A stretch of 8,404 nucleotides of DNA from Oscillospiraceae bacterium. Lineage in GTDB: Bacteria; Bacillota; Clostridia; Oscillospirales; Oscillospiraceae. The stretch spans positions 1 to 8,404 of the forward strand of contig JAEEUX010000101.1 in assembly GCA_016290695.1 (NCBI GenBank), in the 5' to 3' direction. The notes below the pieces were generated by a model, which was not told the origin of the DNA, searched no databases, and worked only from the letters and a program-made list of their open reading frames with translations. Below, one piece after another: positions 1 to 5,208 of the stretch. The translations under genes and the position numbers were made by a program. Every line of letters begins with the position of its first letter. The first letter of the stretch is position 1.

Positions 1-2
1 CG

Positions 3-1520
3 CAGGACAGGCTTTCTCACGCCTATCTTTTCACCGGTACACGCGGAACGGGAAAGACCACCTGCGCCAAGCTCCTTGCGCGCGCGGTGAACTGTGAAAA
101 CCCGCAAAACGGCAATCCCTGCGGGAAATGCCCGTCATGCCTCGGCATAGAAAACGGCAGCATTCTCGACGTTCTTGAGATAGACGCCGCCTCCAACAAC
201 AGCGTTGACAACGTCCGTTCCCTGAGGGAGGACGCCGTATATTCACCCGCCTCCGTCCGCAAACGCGTTTATATTATCGACGAGGTTCACATGCTGTCCA
301 CTTCGGCCTTCAACGCTCTGCTGAAAATAATCGAAGAGCCGCCGGAGCATCTGATGTTCATTCTCGCGACGACGGAGCTTCAGAAAATCCCGGCGACGAT
401 ACTTTCCCGCTGCCAGCGTTATTCCTTCAGACGCGCCTCTCAGGAGGACATTGAGGCGCGGGTGAGCTACGTTGCACAGCAGGAGGGCATAGCGCTTACA
501 GACGAAGCCTGCCAGATGCTTGCGCGCATGGCGGACGGGTCTTTCAGAGACGCGCTCAGCCTGCTCGACCAGTGTTCGGGCGGAGAGGTTACGCGCGAGC
601 GCGTAATAAACGCGATAGGCATTGCCGATTCGGAAGAGGTATGCCGGATGTTCAGCGCCGTTGCGGCGCATGACGGCGGCGAGACTATCCGCATTCTCGA
701 CGAGCTTTATGCCGCGGGGCGCGACGTTTCCTCCGTCCTCGACAGGCTTGCCGAATTATATAGAGATCTGCTGATTGTGAAGCTCGTTCCCAAGGGCGGC
801 GCTTCGCTTATAAAGGGCGGCTTTTCGACCGACGAGCTTGCGCGCATGGCGGAGGGTGTTGACAGCGCTCTCCTTCTCGGCGGGCTTGACGAGCTTGAAA
901 AAACCATTTCATCGCTCAGATCCGCGAGAAACAGACGCATCGCGGCGGAGCTTTGTCTACTGCGGCTGTGCGATTTTATCCTGAGCGAGCAGAGCGCTGC
1001 GCCTGCGGCGCGAGTATCCGCGCCGGCGATTAAGAAAGAAGCGCCCACTCCCATGCCGGAGGCTGCACCGCGCAAGGAAATTAAACCGCGTGAGCCTGCG
1101 CCCGCCGCCAAGGCTGAGCCGGAGCCTGCTCCCGTTTCAGAGCCGGAGAGACCGGCCGCGGAAGCAAAATCGGGTGAGCTTAGCCCGCTGAGGCTGATTT
1201 CTAAGCTTCGCGGCGAGCTGGCCGATTATATCATGACCCTGCTGGATAACGAGACTCAGTGCTGTGTGGAGCTTTCAAACGGCGTCGTGAGAATTCTCGC
1301 GAAAGACCCCTTCACGAAGACCACGCTTGACAGTACCGAGCTTAAAAACGCCGTGTCTCAGGCGGCTCAGGCGCTTTCAGGCAGGGCGTGGCGCGTTGAA
1401 ATAGACGACTATGCCAGCGCAAAAGCAGAAATGGACCGAAAACTCGGCGGATTTATGGATAAATTCGCCATTAACGATATGACAGACGATAACGAAGAAG
1501 GAGAGGATACAAATGGCTAA
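3..1520 (+). CDS. dnaX: DNA polymerase III gamma/tau subunit, 5'-truncated by window edge
   Basis: Clamp-loader ATPase subunit of the replicative polymerase holoenzyme. It powers loading of the beta clamp and, through its C-terminal part, links clamp loader to polymerase. The reading frame is open from base 3, so about 30 N-terminal residues lie upstream and 505 codons are present. Visible in order: Walker A GTRGTGKTT (nt 36-62); a zinc-binding cluster of four Cys (codons at 90, 120, 129, 138); Walker B VYIIDEVH (267-290); sensor-1 region LATTE followed by the SRC arginine-finger motif (405-413); sensor 2 around GSFRDALSLLD (about 537-570). A Pro/Ala/Glu-rich linker (about 990-1180) separates the AAA+ and lid domains from a C-terminal tau-like domain ending in an acidic tail. 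The last 8 nt overlap ybaB, implying translational coupling. I see no convincing A AAA AAG-type frameshift site, so probably only the full-length form is made. Identification is very secure. Confidence 0.97.
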   Translation, partial: QDRLSHAYLFTGTRGTGKTTCAKLLARAVNCENPQNGNPCGKCPSCLGIENGSILDVLEIDAASNNSVDNVRSLREDAVYSPASVRKRVYIIDEVHMLSTSAFNALLKIIEEPPEHLMFILATTELQKIPATILSRCQRYSFRRASQEDIEARVSYVAQQEGIALTDEACQMLARMADGSFRDALSLLDQCSGGEVTRERVINAIGIADSEEVCRMFSAVAAHDGGETIRILDELYAAGRDVSSVLDRLAELYRDLLIVKLVPKGGASLIKGGFSTDELARMAEGVDSALLLGGLDELEKTISSLRSARNRRIAAELCLLRLCDFILSEQSAAPAARVSAPAIKKEAPTPMPEAAPRKEIKPREPAPAAKAEPEPAPVSEPERPAAEAKSGELSPLRLISKLRGELADYIMTLLDNETQCCVELSNGVVRILAKDPFTKTTLDSTELKNAVSQAAQALSGRAWRVEIDDYASAKAEMDRKLGGFMDKFAINDMTDDNEEGEDTNG

Positions 1521-1884
1521 AGGCGGATTTCGCGGCGGTTCATATGGCGGCGGTATGGGCGTTAATATGAACATGATCAAGCAGGCTCAGAAGATGCAGC
1601 AGGATATGCTGAAGATGCAGTCTGAGCTCGAACAGAAGGAGTATGAAGCCACGGCGGGAGGCGGCGCGGTAACGGCGAAGGTGAGCGGCAAAAAGGAGCT
1701 CGTCTCCGTAACCATCCAGCCGGAAGCGGTTGACCCCGATGACGTCGAAATGCTCCAGGATATGATAGTTGCCGCCGTGAACGAGGCGCTGCGCCAGGCG
1801 GACGCTTCCGCAAGCGAGAGTATGTCCCGACTTACGGGCGGTCTCGGCGGCGCGCTCGGCGGCTCCCTCGGCGGACTTCTGTAA
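1513..1884 (+). CDS. ybaB: YbaB/EbfC family nucleoid-associated protein
   Basis: Small (123 aa) dimeric DNA-binding protein of the YbaB/EbfC family, a nucleoid-associated factor commonly encoded directly after dnaX. The family core starts near residue 20 (NMIKQAQKMQQDMLKMQ), an alpha-helical segment, followed by a beta-strand region (GGGAVTAKVSGKKELVSVTI) and a helix with the typical DPDDVEMLQDMIVAAVNEAL pattern. ATG at 1513 has a strong Shine-Dalgarno AAGGAG at 1498-1503, 9 nt upstream, lying inside the end of dnaX. The start overlaps the dnaX stop (ATGGCTAA). Oddities: an N-terminal extension of about 17 residues with eight glycines, and a C-terminal tail of GGL/GGA/GGS repeats, both probably disordered. 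The usual third gene of this cluster, recR, does not follow; a terminator does. Confidence 0.95.
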   Translation: MAKGGFRGGSYGGGMGVNMNMIKQAQKMQQDMLKMQSELEQKEYEATAGGGAVTAKVSGKKELVSVTIQPEAVDPDDVEMLQDMIVAAVNEALRQADASASESMSRLTGGLGGALGGSLGGLL

Positions 1885-1902
1885 GACCCAATATCGCATC
1901 AG

Positions 1903-1935
1903 AAACAGGCAGGGCTTAGACTCTGCCTGTTTTTT
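1903..1935 (+). terminator. Rho-independent terminator after dnaX-ybaB
   Basis: A 10-bp perfect stem (1903-1912 AAACAGGCAG with 1923-1932 CTGCCTGTTT), extendable by a G-U and a G-C pair to leave a 6-nt loop. The 3' arm runs into six T (1930-1935). It lies 19 nt after the ybaB stop and separates the housekeeping unit from sigG. Confidence 0.93.
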
Positions 1936-1974
1936 CGTATTGAGCGCCTCGTTTCTTTTCGACAAAATTGCGCG

Positions 1975-2002
1975 GTATAAAACGCTTCTGCAGGGAAATA
2001 CT
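1975..2002 (+). promoter_or_regulatory. Putative sigma-F-type promoter of sigG
   Basis: GTATA (1975-1979) and GGAAATACT (1994-2002) are separated by 14 nt. From memory the Bacillus sigma-F consensus is a GYATA-like -35 and a GGNNANANT -10 with a spacer near 15, so both boxes match fully and the spacer is one base short. Transcription would start near 2009-2010, giving a leader of about 25 nt to the ATG at 2035. In known spore formers the sigG gene (spoIIIG) is transcribed by sigma-F, so position and gene agree. The same boxes could also be read weakly by sigma-G itself, but the -10 lacks the C of the sigma-G CATNNTA element. Confidence 0.7.
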
Positions 2003-2020
2003 GTTTACATAACAGACGCG

Positions 2021-2028
2021 CGGGGGTG
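2021..2028 (+). promoter_or_regulatory. Ribosome binding site that sets the sigG start
   Basis: CGGGGGTG is one mismatch from the GGAGGTG anti-SD complement and sits 6 nt before the ATG at 2035. An in-frame GTG at 2026 gives a protein three residues longer, but that codon is inside this SD and has no SD of its own at a workable distance. ATG 2035 is therefore preferred. Confidence 0.8.
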
Positions 2029-2034
2029 TTTTTC

Positions 2035-2811
2035 ATGACGGCTGCGGGCAAGGTGGAACTGAGCGGGGTAAACACGGCGAAACTGAAGGTTTTGAAAAGC
2101 GAAGAGTCGGCGGAGCTTCTGAAACGAGCGAAAAACGGCGACAAGTCGGCGCGCGAGGCACTTATAGCCGGGAACCTGCGCCTCGTTTTGAGCGTTATAC
2201 AAAAATTTACGGGCAGGGGAGAGCTTGCTGACGACCTGTTTCAAATCGGCTGTATTGGACTAATCAAGGCAGTGGATAATTTTGACATTTCGCAGCAGGT
2301 GAAATTCTCCACCTACGGGGTTCCCATGATCATCGGCGAGGTGCGGCGCTATCTGCGCGATAACAGCACCCTCCGGGTATCTCGCTCGATGCGCGACACG
2401 GCCTACCGCGTCCTTCAGGCGCGCGAGGCGCTCATAAACCGCGACCAGCGCGAGCCGAGCGTCGAGCAGATAGCGCGGGAGCTCGGGATAAAACGCGAGG
2501 ACGTAGTTTTCGCGATGGAGGCCGTGACGGAGCCGCTTTCACTGTACGAGCCCGTTTTCACCGGCAACGGCGACGCTATTTACGTCATGGACCAGGTGAG
2601 CGACACGAAGAACACCGACGAACGCTGGACGGAGCAGATTGCGCTGAACGAGGCGATAGGGAAGCTGAGCGAGCGCGAGCGCAAGATACTTGAACTGCGC
2701 TTTTATGAGGGCAAAACTCAGATGGAGGTATCAGCGGAGGTCGGCATATCACAGGCGCAGGTCTCACGCCTCGAAAAAAGCGCGATAAGCAGGCTTAGAA
2801 AGTGCATATAA
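2035..2811 (+). CDS. sigG: RNA polymerase sporulation sigma factor SigG (forespore)
   Basis: A 258-aa sigma-70 family factor of the sporulation F/G group, which directs late forespore transcription after engulfment. Its N-terminus KVELSGVNTAKLKVLK closely resembles the SigG-specific leader of Bacillus SigG (KVEICGVDTSKLPVLK, from memory), which separates it from SigF and SigB. Region 2 (about residues 47-110) has GNLRLVLSVIQKF, DDLFQIGCIGLIKAVDNFD, KFSTYGVPMIIGEVRRYLRD. Region 3 follows (RVSRSMRDTAYRVLQAREAL). Region 4 at the C-terminus carries the -35-recognising helix-turn-helix (KTQMEVSAEVGISQAQVSRLEK). Length is normal. The gene stands alone between two terminators rather than next to spoIIGA-sigE, its common clostridial location. 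Residue 45 is Ala where Bacillus SigG has the Asn reported as important for CsfB/Gin binding. It is probably transcribed by sigma-F, then possibly by itself. Confidence 0.96.
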   Translation: MTAAGKVELSGVNTAKLKVLKSEESAELLKRAKNGDKSAREALIAGNLRLVLSVIQKFTGRGELADDLFQIGCIGLIKAVDNFDISQQVKFSTYGVPMIIGEVRRYLRDNSTLRVSRSMRDTAYRVLQAREALINRDQREPSVEQIARELGIKREDVVFAMEAVTEPLSLYEPVFTGNGDAIYVMDQVSDTKNTDERWTEQIALNEAIGKLSERERKILELRFYEGKTQMEVSAEVGISQAQVSRLEKSAISRLRKCI

Positions 2812-2812
2812 T

Positions 2813-2850
2813 AAAGGAAGCGCGGATTTTCAGCAAGCCGCGCTTCCTTT
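2813..2850. terminator. Bidirectional terminator between convergent sigG and the membrane-propeller gene
   Basis: A 13-bp perfect stem, AAAGGAAGCGCGG (2813-2825) with CCGCGCTTCCTTT (2838-2850), and a 12-nt loop. It starts 1 nt after the sigG stop codon and ends 3 nt before the stop of the opposite-strand gene. Each arm ends in a T-rich tract on its own strand (CCTTTGCTTTATT on +, CCTTTATTATA on -), so one hairpin can end both transcripts and block convergent readthrough. Confidence 0.9.
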
Positions 2851-2853
2851 GCT

Positions 2854-4350
2854 TTATTCAATCACATTTATTTCGCCGCCGGGAGCTCCGGCGAGGAGCG
2901 CCGCGCCGCCCGGAACGCCGCGGCAAATAATCATTTTATCGGCAAGCACGAAGGAGGAAACGCCCTCGGCTGCGGGTTTGGAGGAACTGCCGTTATAAAA
3001 ATACAGCGTGTTGCCGGAAAGATAATAGAGGCTTTTTTCGTCAAAGGGCGCCAGTGCCCGGACGTCCGAGGCCAGCGTATCCGGGCTTTTCTTACCCTTA
3101 AGCGTGCGAAGCTCGCCGCCCTCGGTGACGTAGAAAACGCGCTCCTTGTCGCCGGAAATGCAGATGAGCTTCGGATTTACGCCGGTATCGAGCTCGTTAT
3201 ACTTGCCGCGGCGGTTGGAATTCTGATAGAGCTGGAGCTTGCTGTCAGCAACAAAATAGGCGGAGCCGCCGTTTGAACGGACGAAGAAATCAGAGTCCGA
3301 GTCCGTGCAGTAGACCTCGTAGCTTGCGAGATTATTCACACCGAAAAGTGATTTTTTATCGCCGTGTTCGTTTACATAAACCGTGTCGAGAAGCGTTATC
3401 GCAGGGTAAATTATCGCCTTTCCGTCAAAACGGGGGATGCCGTGATCCTTTAGCCCGATTGGGAGGCTCAGACCGTTGCCGCAGATGGGGATGGCCTTGC
3501 TGCAATCAGCGATGGAATACGCCGCGCCGCCGGACTGACAAAGAAGCTCGCGGCTGTCCATCGAAATAATGAAGGGACGCGAGGTATCAACGCCTTCAAG
3601 GCGGCATATAACGGAATTACCGTAGACGATGCCGTAAATATCGCCGCCGGAGCTGAGGGCATAGACGAATTTGCCGCCGTCGGAAACGCTGAGCGGGGAC
3701 AGGAGCGCGCCATCGCCGTCAACGGTGACCGTCTCGCCGTCACGGAATATGTAGCTTACGCCGCCTGAGCCGTAAGCAAAGCTTTTTCCGTCCGGCGAAA
3801 TGGCAATATCTTCAGGCGCGGCGAGACAGTCGATGCTTGCTGTGGTTTTCGCGGCGGTGTCATAGACGTAAATGCGGCTTTCACCGGGTCTTGTGTAAGC
3901 GACGGCGTTGCCGGCGGAGGACAGCGCGGCGGAGGCAACGGGCGAGGCGCATACGGTCTCGCAGGAGATTTCATTCGCCGCGTAGAGCGCGCCGGAGAGC
4001 GTTTTTATAAGGAAAACCCCACCGTTCAGCGAGGGCTGCACGGCCTCCCAGCCTTCGTCGAGCTCGCAGAGCTTTTTCCCGTCGACGAGGATGATGCCTC
4101 CCTCCGAGGCGTTGTCTGCGGGGATGGCGGCGTAGGAATGCATTACCGGGACGAGGTCAGTGTCGTCGTTATGGTGCGGCATTATGAAATAGCACAGACC
4201 GACGACGATGGCAAGCATGAAAAAGCTGTATACCGTGTTGCGGAAGCGGGACCTTAATTTCTTTTCCTGTCCCGCAAGCTTTTCCTGCTCCCTTTTAAGC
4301 TTTTCCTCGGGGCTCAAATTATCGTTTTGAACGCGGCTTTTTTTGCTCAT
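2854..4350 (-). CDS. Single-pass membrane protein with extracytoplasmic beta-propeller-like domain, function unknown
   Basis: A 498-aa protein I do not recognise as a named family. Residues 1-38 are highly charged with a probable short coiled coil (PEEKLKREQEKLAGQEKKLR, about 14-33). Residues 41-57 form one membrane helix (FFMLAIVVGLCYFIM). The Lys/Arg-rich N-terminus implies that the remaining 440 residues face outside. That part is beta-rich with propeller-blade signatures: PEDIAISPDGKSFAYGSG (179-196, PD40/TolB-like), SVSDGGKFVYALSSGGDIY (221-239), CISGDKERVFYVTEGGEL (397-414), PFDEKSLYYLSGNTLYFY (435-452). It contains 11 Cys, compatible with an anaerobe. ATG 4350 is chosen because AAAAGGA (4363-4369) precedes it, though the 12-nt spacing is long. 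An upstream GTG at 4386 would add 12 residues but lacks a close SD. It is convergent with sigG and divergent from marR. A sporulation role is only a guess from position. Confidence 0.85.
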   Translation of the reverse strand: MSKKSRVQNDNLSPEEKLKREQEKLAGQEKKLRSRFRNTVYSFFMLAIVVGLCYFIMPHHNDDTDLVPVMHSYAAIPADNASEGGIILVDGKKLCELDEGWEAVQPSLNGGVFLIKTLSGALYAANEISCETVCASPVASAALSSAGNAVAYTRPGESRIYVYDTAAKTTASIDCLAAPEDIAISPDGKSFAYGSGGVSYIFRDGETVTVDGDGALLSPLSVSDGGKFVYALSSGGDIYGIVYGNSVICRLEGVDTSRPFIISMDSRELLCQSGGAAYSIADCSKAIPICGNGLSLPIGLKDHGIPRFDGKAIIYPAITLLDTVYVNEHGDKKSLFGVNNLASYEVYCTDSDSDFFVRSNGGSAYFVADSKLQLYQNSNRRGKYNELDTGVNPKLICISGDKERVFYVTEGGELRTLKGKKSPDTLASDVRALAPFDEKSLYYLSGNTLYFYNGSSSKPAAEGVSSFVLADKMIICRGVPGGAALLAGAPGGEINVIE

Positions 4351-4430
4351 TTTTATGACCATTCCTTTTGAAAAGTTCAAAAACACAAAAAACGCTTGTG
4401 ATTATTCCTTTATGTGCAATTAATAAAAGT

Positions 4431-4459
4431 AATGTAACATGCGAACGGGGAAAAGTCAA
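4431..4459 (-). promoter_or_regulatory. Sigma-A-type promoter for the membrane-propeller gene
   Basis: On the minus strand TTGACT (4459-4454) and TACATT (4436-4431) are 17 nt apart, and the spacer ends in TGT, so the -10 is of the extended TGN type. Transcription would start near 4424, leaving a leader of about 74 nt before the ATG at 4350. The good -35 and extended -10 suggest vegetative rather than forespore-specific expression. Confidence 0.65.
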
Positions 4460-4477
4460 TCTAAACATTTGTACATT

Positions 4478-4695
4478 TTGCATTAATATTACGGGCAAAA
4501 ATACTTATGGTTTGCATATATTTGTGGTATTTGTCGAAATAACGACTAAATAATTGTGTAGAATTTGGGTTGCATTGCACAAAAGAAGCGGATATAATAT
4601 CTAAAGGTTATAGTAATTAACGGCGTTTAAAAAATAAAGTCTTTAGCATCAAAAAGCACAAAAAACCTGCATAAACATTAAAGGGAATTATGCAA
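4478..4695. repeat. Dispersed TTGCAT motifs in the marR-upstream region
   Basis: TTGCAT occurs at 4478-4483 (TTGCATTAATATT), 4512-4517 (TTGCATATATTT) and 4570-4575 (the -35 box of the marR promoter), and inverted at 4690-4695 (ATGCAA). A one-mismatch copy CTGCAT is at 4667-4672. The flank after the motif is A/T-rich in most copies. Four exact copies in under 400 bp is more than I would expect by chance. They are candidate half-sites for the adjacent MarR protein, but no binding evidence exists here. Confidence 0.4.
4570..4598 (+). promoter_or_regulatory. Sigma-A promoter of the marR-ABC operon
   Basis: TTGCAT (4570-4575), a 17-nt spacer and a perfect TATAAT (4593-4598). The expected start is near 4605, giving a 5' leader of about 114 nt before the TTG start of marR. 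The -35 box keeps only the TTG of TTGACA and is itself a copy of the repeated TTGCAT motif, so a regulator bound there would compete with RNA polymerase. Confidence 0.8.
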
Positions 4696-4699
4696 GTTT
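4663..4699 (+). promoter_or_regulatory. Inverted repeat in the marR leader (operator or RNA hairpin)
   Basis: AAACCTGCATAA (4663-4674) and TTATGCAAGTTT (4688-4699) are inverted copies matching at 11 of 12 positions, separated by 13 nt. They lie in the predicted leader, ending 3 nt before the SD. As DNA this could be a MarR roadblock operator; as RNA it would be a hairpin close to the ribosome binding site. No T-run follows, so it is not a terminator. Confidence 0.45.
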
Positions 4700-4702
4700 A
4701 AA

Positions 4703-4709
4703 AGAGGAG
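4703..4709 (+). promoter_or_regulatory. Ribosome binding site for TTG-initiated marR
   Basis: AGAGGAG ends 9 nt before TTG 4719. This strong SD is the main reason for accepting the TTG start. No in-frame ATG or GTG at a better distance exists, and starting here keeps the N-terminal dimerisation helix of the MarR fold. Confidence 0.75.
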
Positions 4710-4718
4710 TGAAGGTAA

Positions 4719-5165
4719 TTGGATTATTTATCTCTTGCCTCTGAGTACCTCCGCGTTATCTCGGCCTTATCCGCCGAGCAGAAGAGAGGCGGCCATCCGA
4801 GAGCTCAGGCGGAAGGCTCGCTGTTCATTCTTTCTTTTATCGCCATGGCAAAACGCCCCATCCGTCCGGGCGAGCTCAGCGAAATGAGCGGGTTTTCCAC
4901 GGCGAACATCGCAATGTCTTTGAAAACTCTCGAAAACAAGGGCTATATAACGCGCGAGATTGATAAAGCAGACAGAAGGCGCACCTTCGTTACGGCGACG
5001 CCGCTGGGCCTCCAGGTTCACGAGAAGCGCGCCGCCGAATATATGAACGGTATAGTCCGGCTTTTTCAGGACCTCGGCGAGAACGACAGTCTTGAATACA
5101 TCCGCATCCTTAACAAGATGCTTGAAAACAGCCACAGAAGAAACACGGGCGAGGAAGCCAACTGA
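4719..5165 (+). CDS. MarR family transcriptional regulator
   Basis: A 148-aa winged-helix regulator of normal MarR length. Family features: N-terminal helix (residues 1-22) for dimerisation; helix-turn-helix RPGELSEMSGFSTANIAMSL (49-68) with recognition helix STANIAMSLKTLENKGY (60-76); wing ITREIDKADRRRTFV (77-91), whose D.ADRR pattern is the family's DxxDxR motif; then the TPLG turn and C-terminal dimerisation helices. These proteins usually repress their own operon and release DNA when a small lipophilic or phenolic compound binds. The two exporter genes downstream (43-nt gap, same strand) are the probable targets, and the divergent propeller gene may be another. The ligand cannot be read from sequence. 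TTG start supported by AGAGGAG. Confidence 0.94.
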   Translation: MDYLSLASEYLRVISALSAEQKRGGHPRAQAEGSLFILSFIAMAKRPIRPGELSEMSGFSTANIAMSLKTLENKGYITREIDKADRRRTFVTATPLGLQVHEKRAAEYMNGIVRLFQDLGENDSLEYIRILNKMLENSHRRNTGEEAN

Positions 5166-5194
5166 CTTATTGCCCGAACGGAAAGAATTCCCTT

Positions 5195-5200
5195 GAGGTG
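5195..5200 (+). promoter_or_regulatory. Ribosome binding site for TTG-initiated first ABC gene
   Basis: GAGGTG ends 8 nt before TTG 5209, near-ideal spacing. No nearby in-frame ATG precedes TM1; the next Met would cut into that helix, so the TTG start is well supported. Confidence 0.82.
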
Positions 5201-5208
5201 AAACCAGC

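Larger units (their letters stand above)
4351..4718. other. AT-rich divergent intergenic regulatory region
   Basis: This 368-bp stretch between divergent genes is clearly richer in A+T than the coding regions around it. It holds one promoter per strand, several copies of TTGCAT, an 11-bp palindrome TAAAGTCTTTA (4635-4645) and an inverted repeat before the marR start. I see no convincing gene. A 61-codon open frame at 4368-4553 (+) covers the opposite-strand promoter, has no SD and looks like chance. The distance between the two predicted transcription starts (about 4424 and 4605) leaves ample room for regulator binding to both promoters. Confidence 0.75.

Noticed and set aside
894..905. Run of six A in dnaX as a programmed frameshift or slippage site giving a gamma form
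   Set aside because: The run is read as GAA AAA ACC, which does not fit the X XXY YYZ phase needed for -1 slippage. Six A is short for transcriptional slippage, and the run lies within the folded ATPase/lid part, ahead of the usual gamma boundary.
1940..1968. TTGAGC-N17-CAAAAT as a sigma-A promoter for sigG
   Set aside because: Each box matches at only four of six positions, and the sigma-F-type boxes just downstream fit far better and suit the gene.
2026..2028. GTG at 2026 as the sigG start
   Set aside because: It lies inside the ribosome binding site of ATG 2035 and has no SD at proper spacing. Known SigG proteins start close to the ATG position.
4384..4386. GTG at 4386 as the start of the membrane-propeller gene
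   Set aside because: The nearest SD-like AAAGGA is about 20 nt away. ATG 4350 gives the usual positive, hydrophilic N-terminus, although its SD spacing of 12 nt is also not ideal.
4368..4553. 61-codon open frame in the intergenic region (+)
   Set aside because: No SD, no recognisable domain, and it spans the opposite-strand promoter. AT-rich composition explains it better than coding.
4635..4645. TAAAGTCTTTA palindrome as a separate operator
   Set aside because: Arms of 5 bp in AT-rich sequence are easily due to chance, and no second copy is seen.
4378..4670. Similar A-rich strings CAAAAACACAAAAAACGC (4378) and CAAAAAGCACAAAAAACCTG (4650) as a direct repeat
   Set aside because: The likeness rests mostly on runs of A. 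There is no flanking conservation or mobile-element context.
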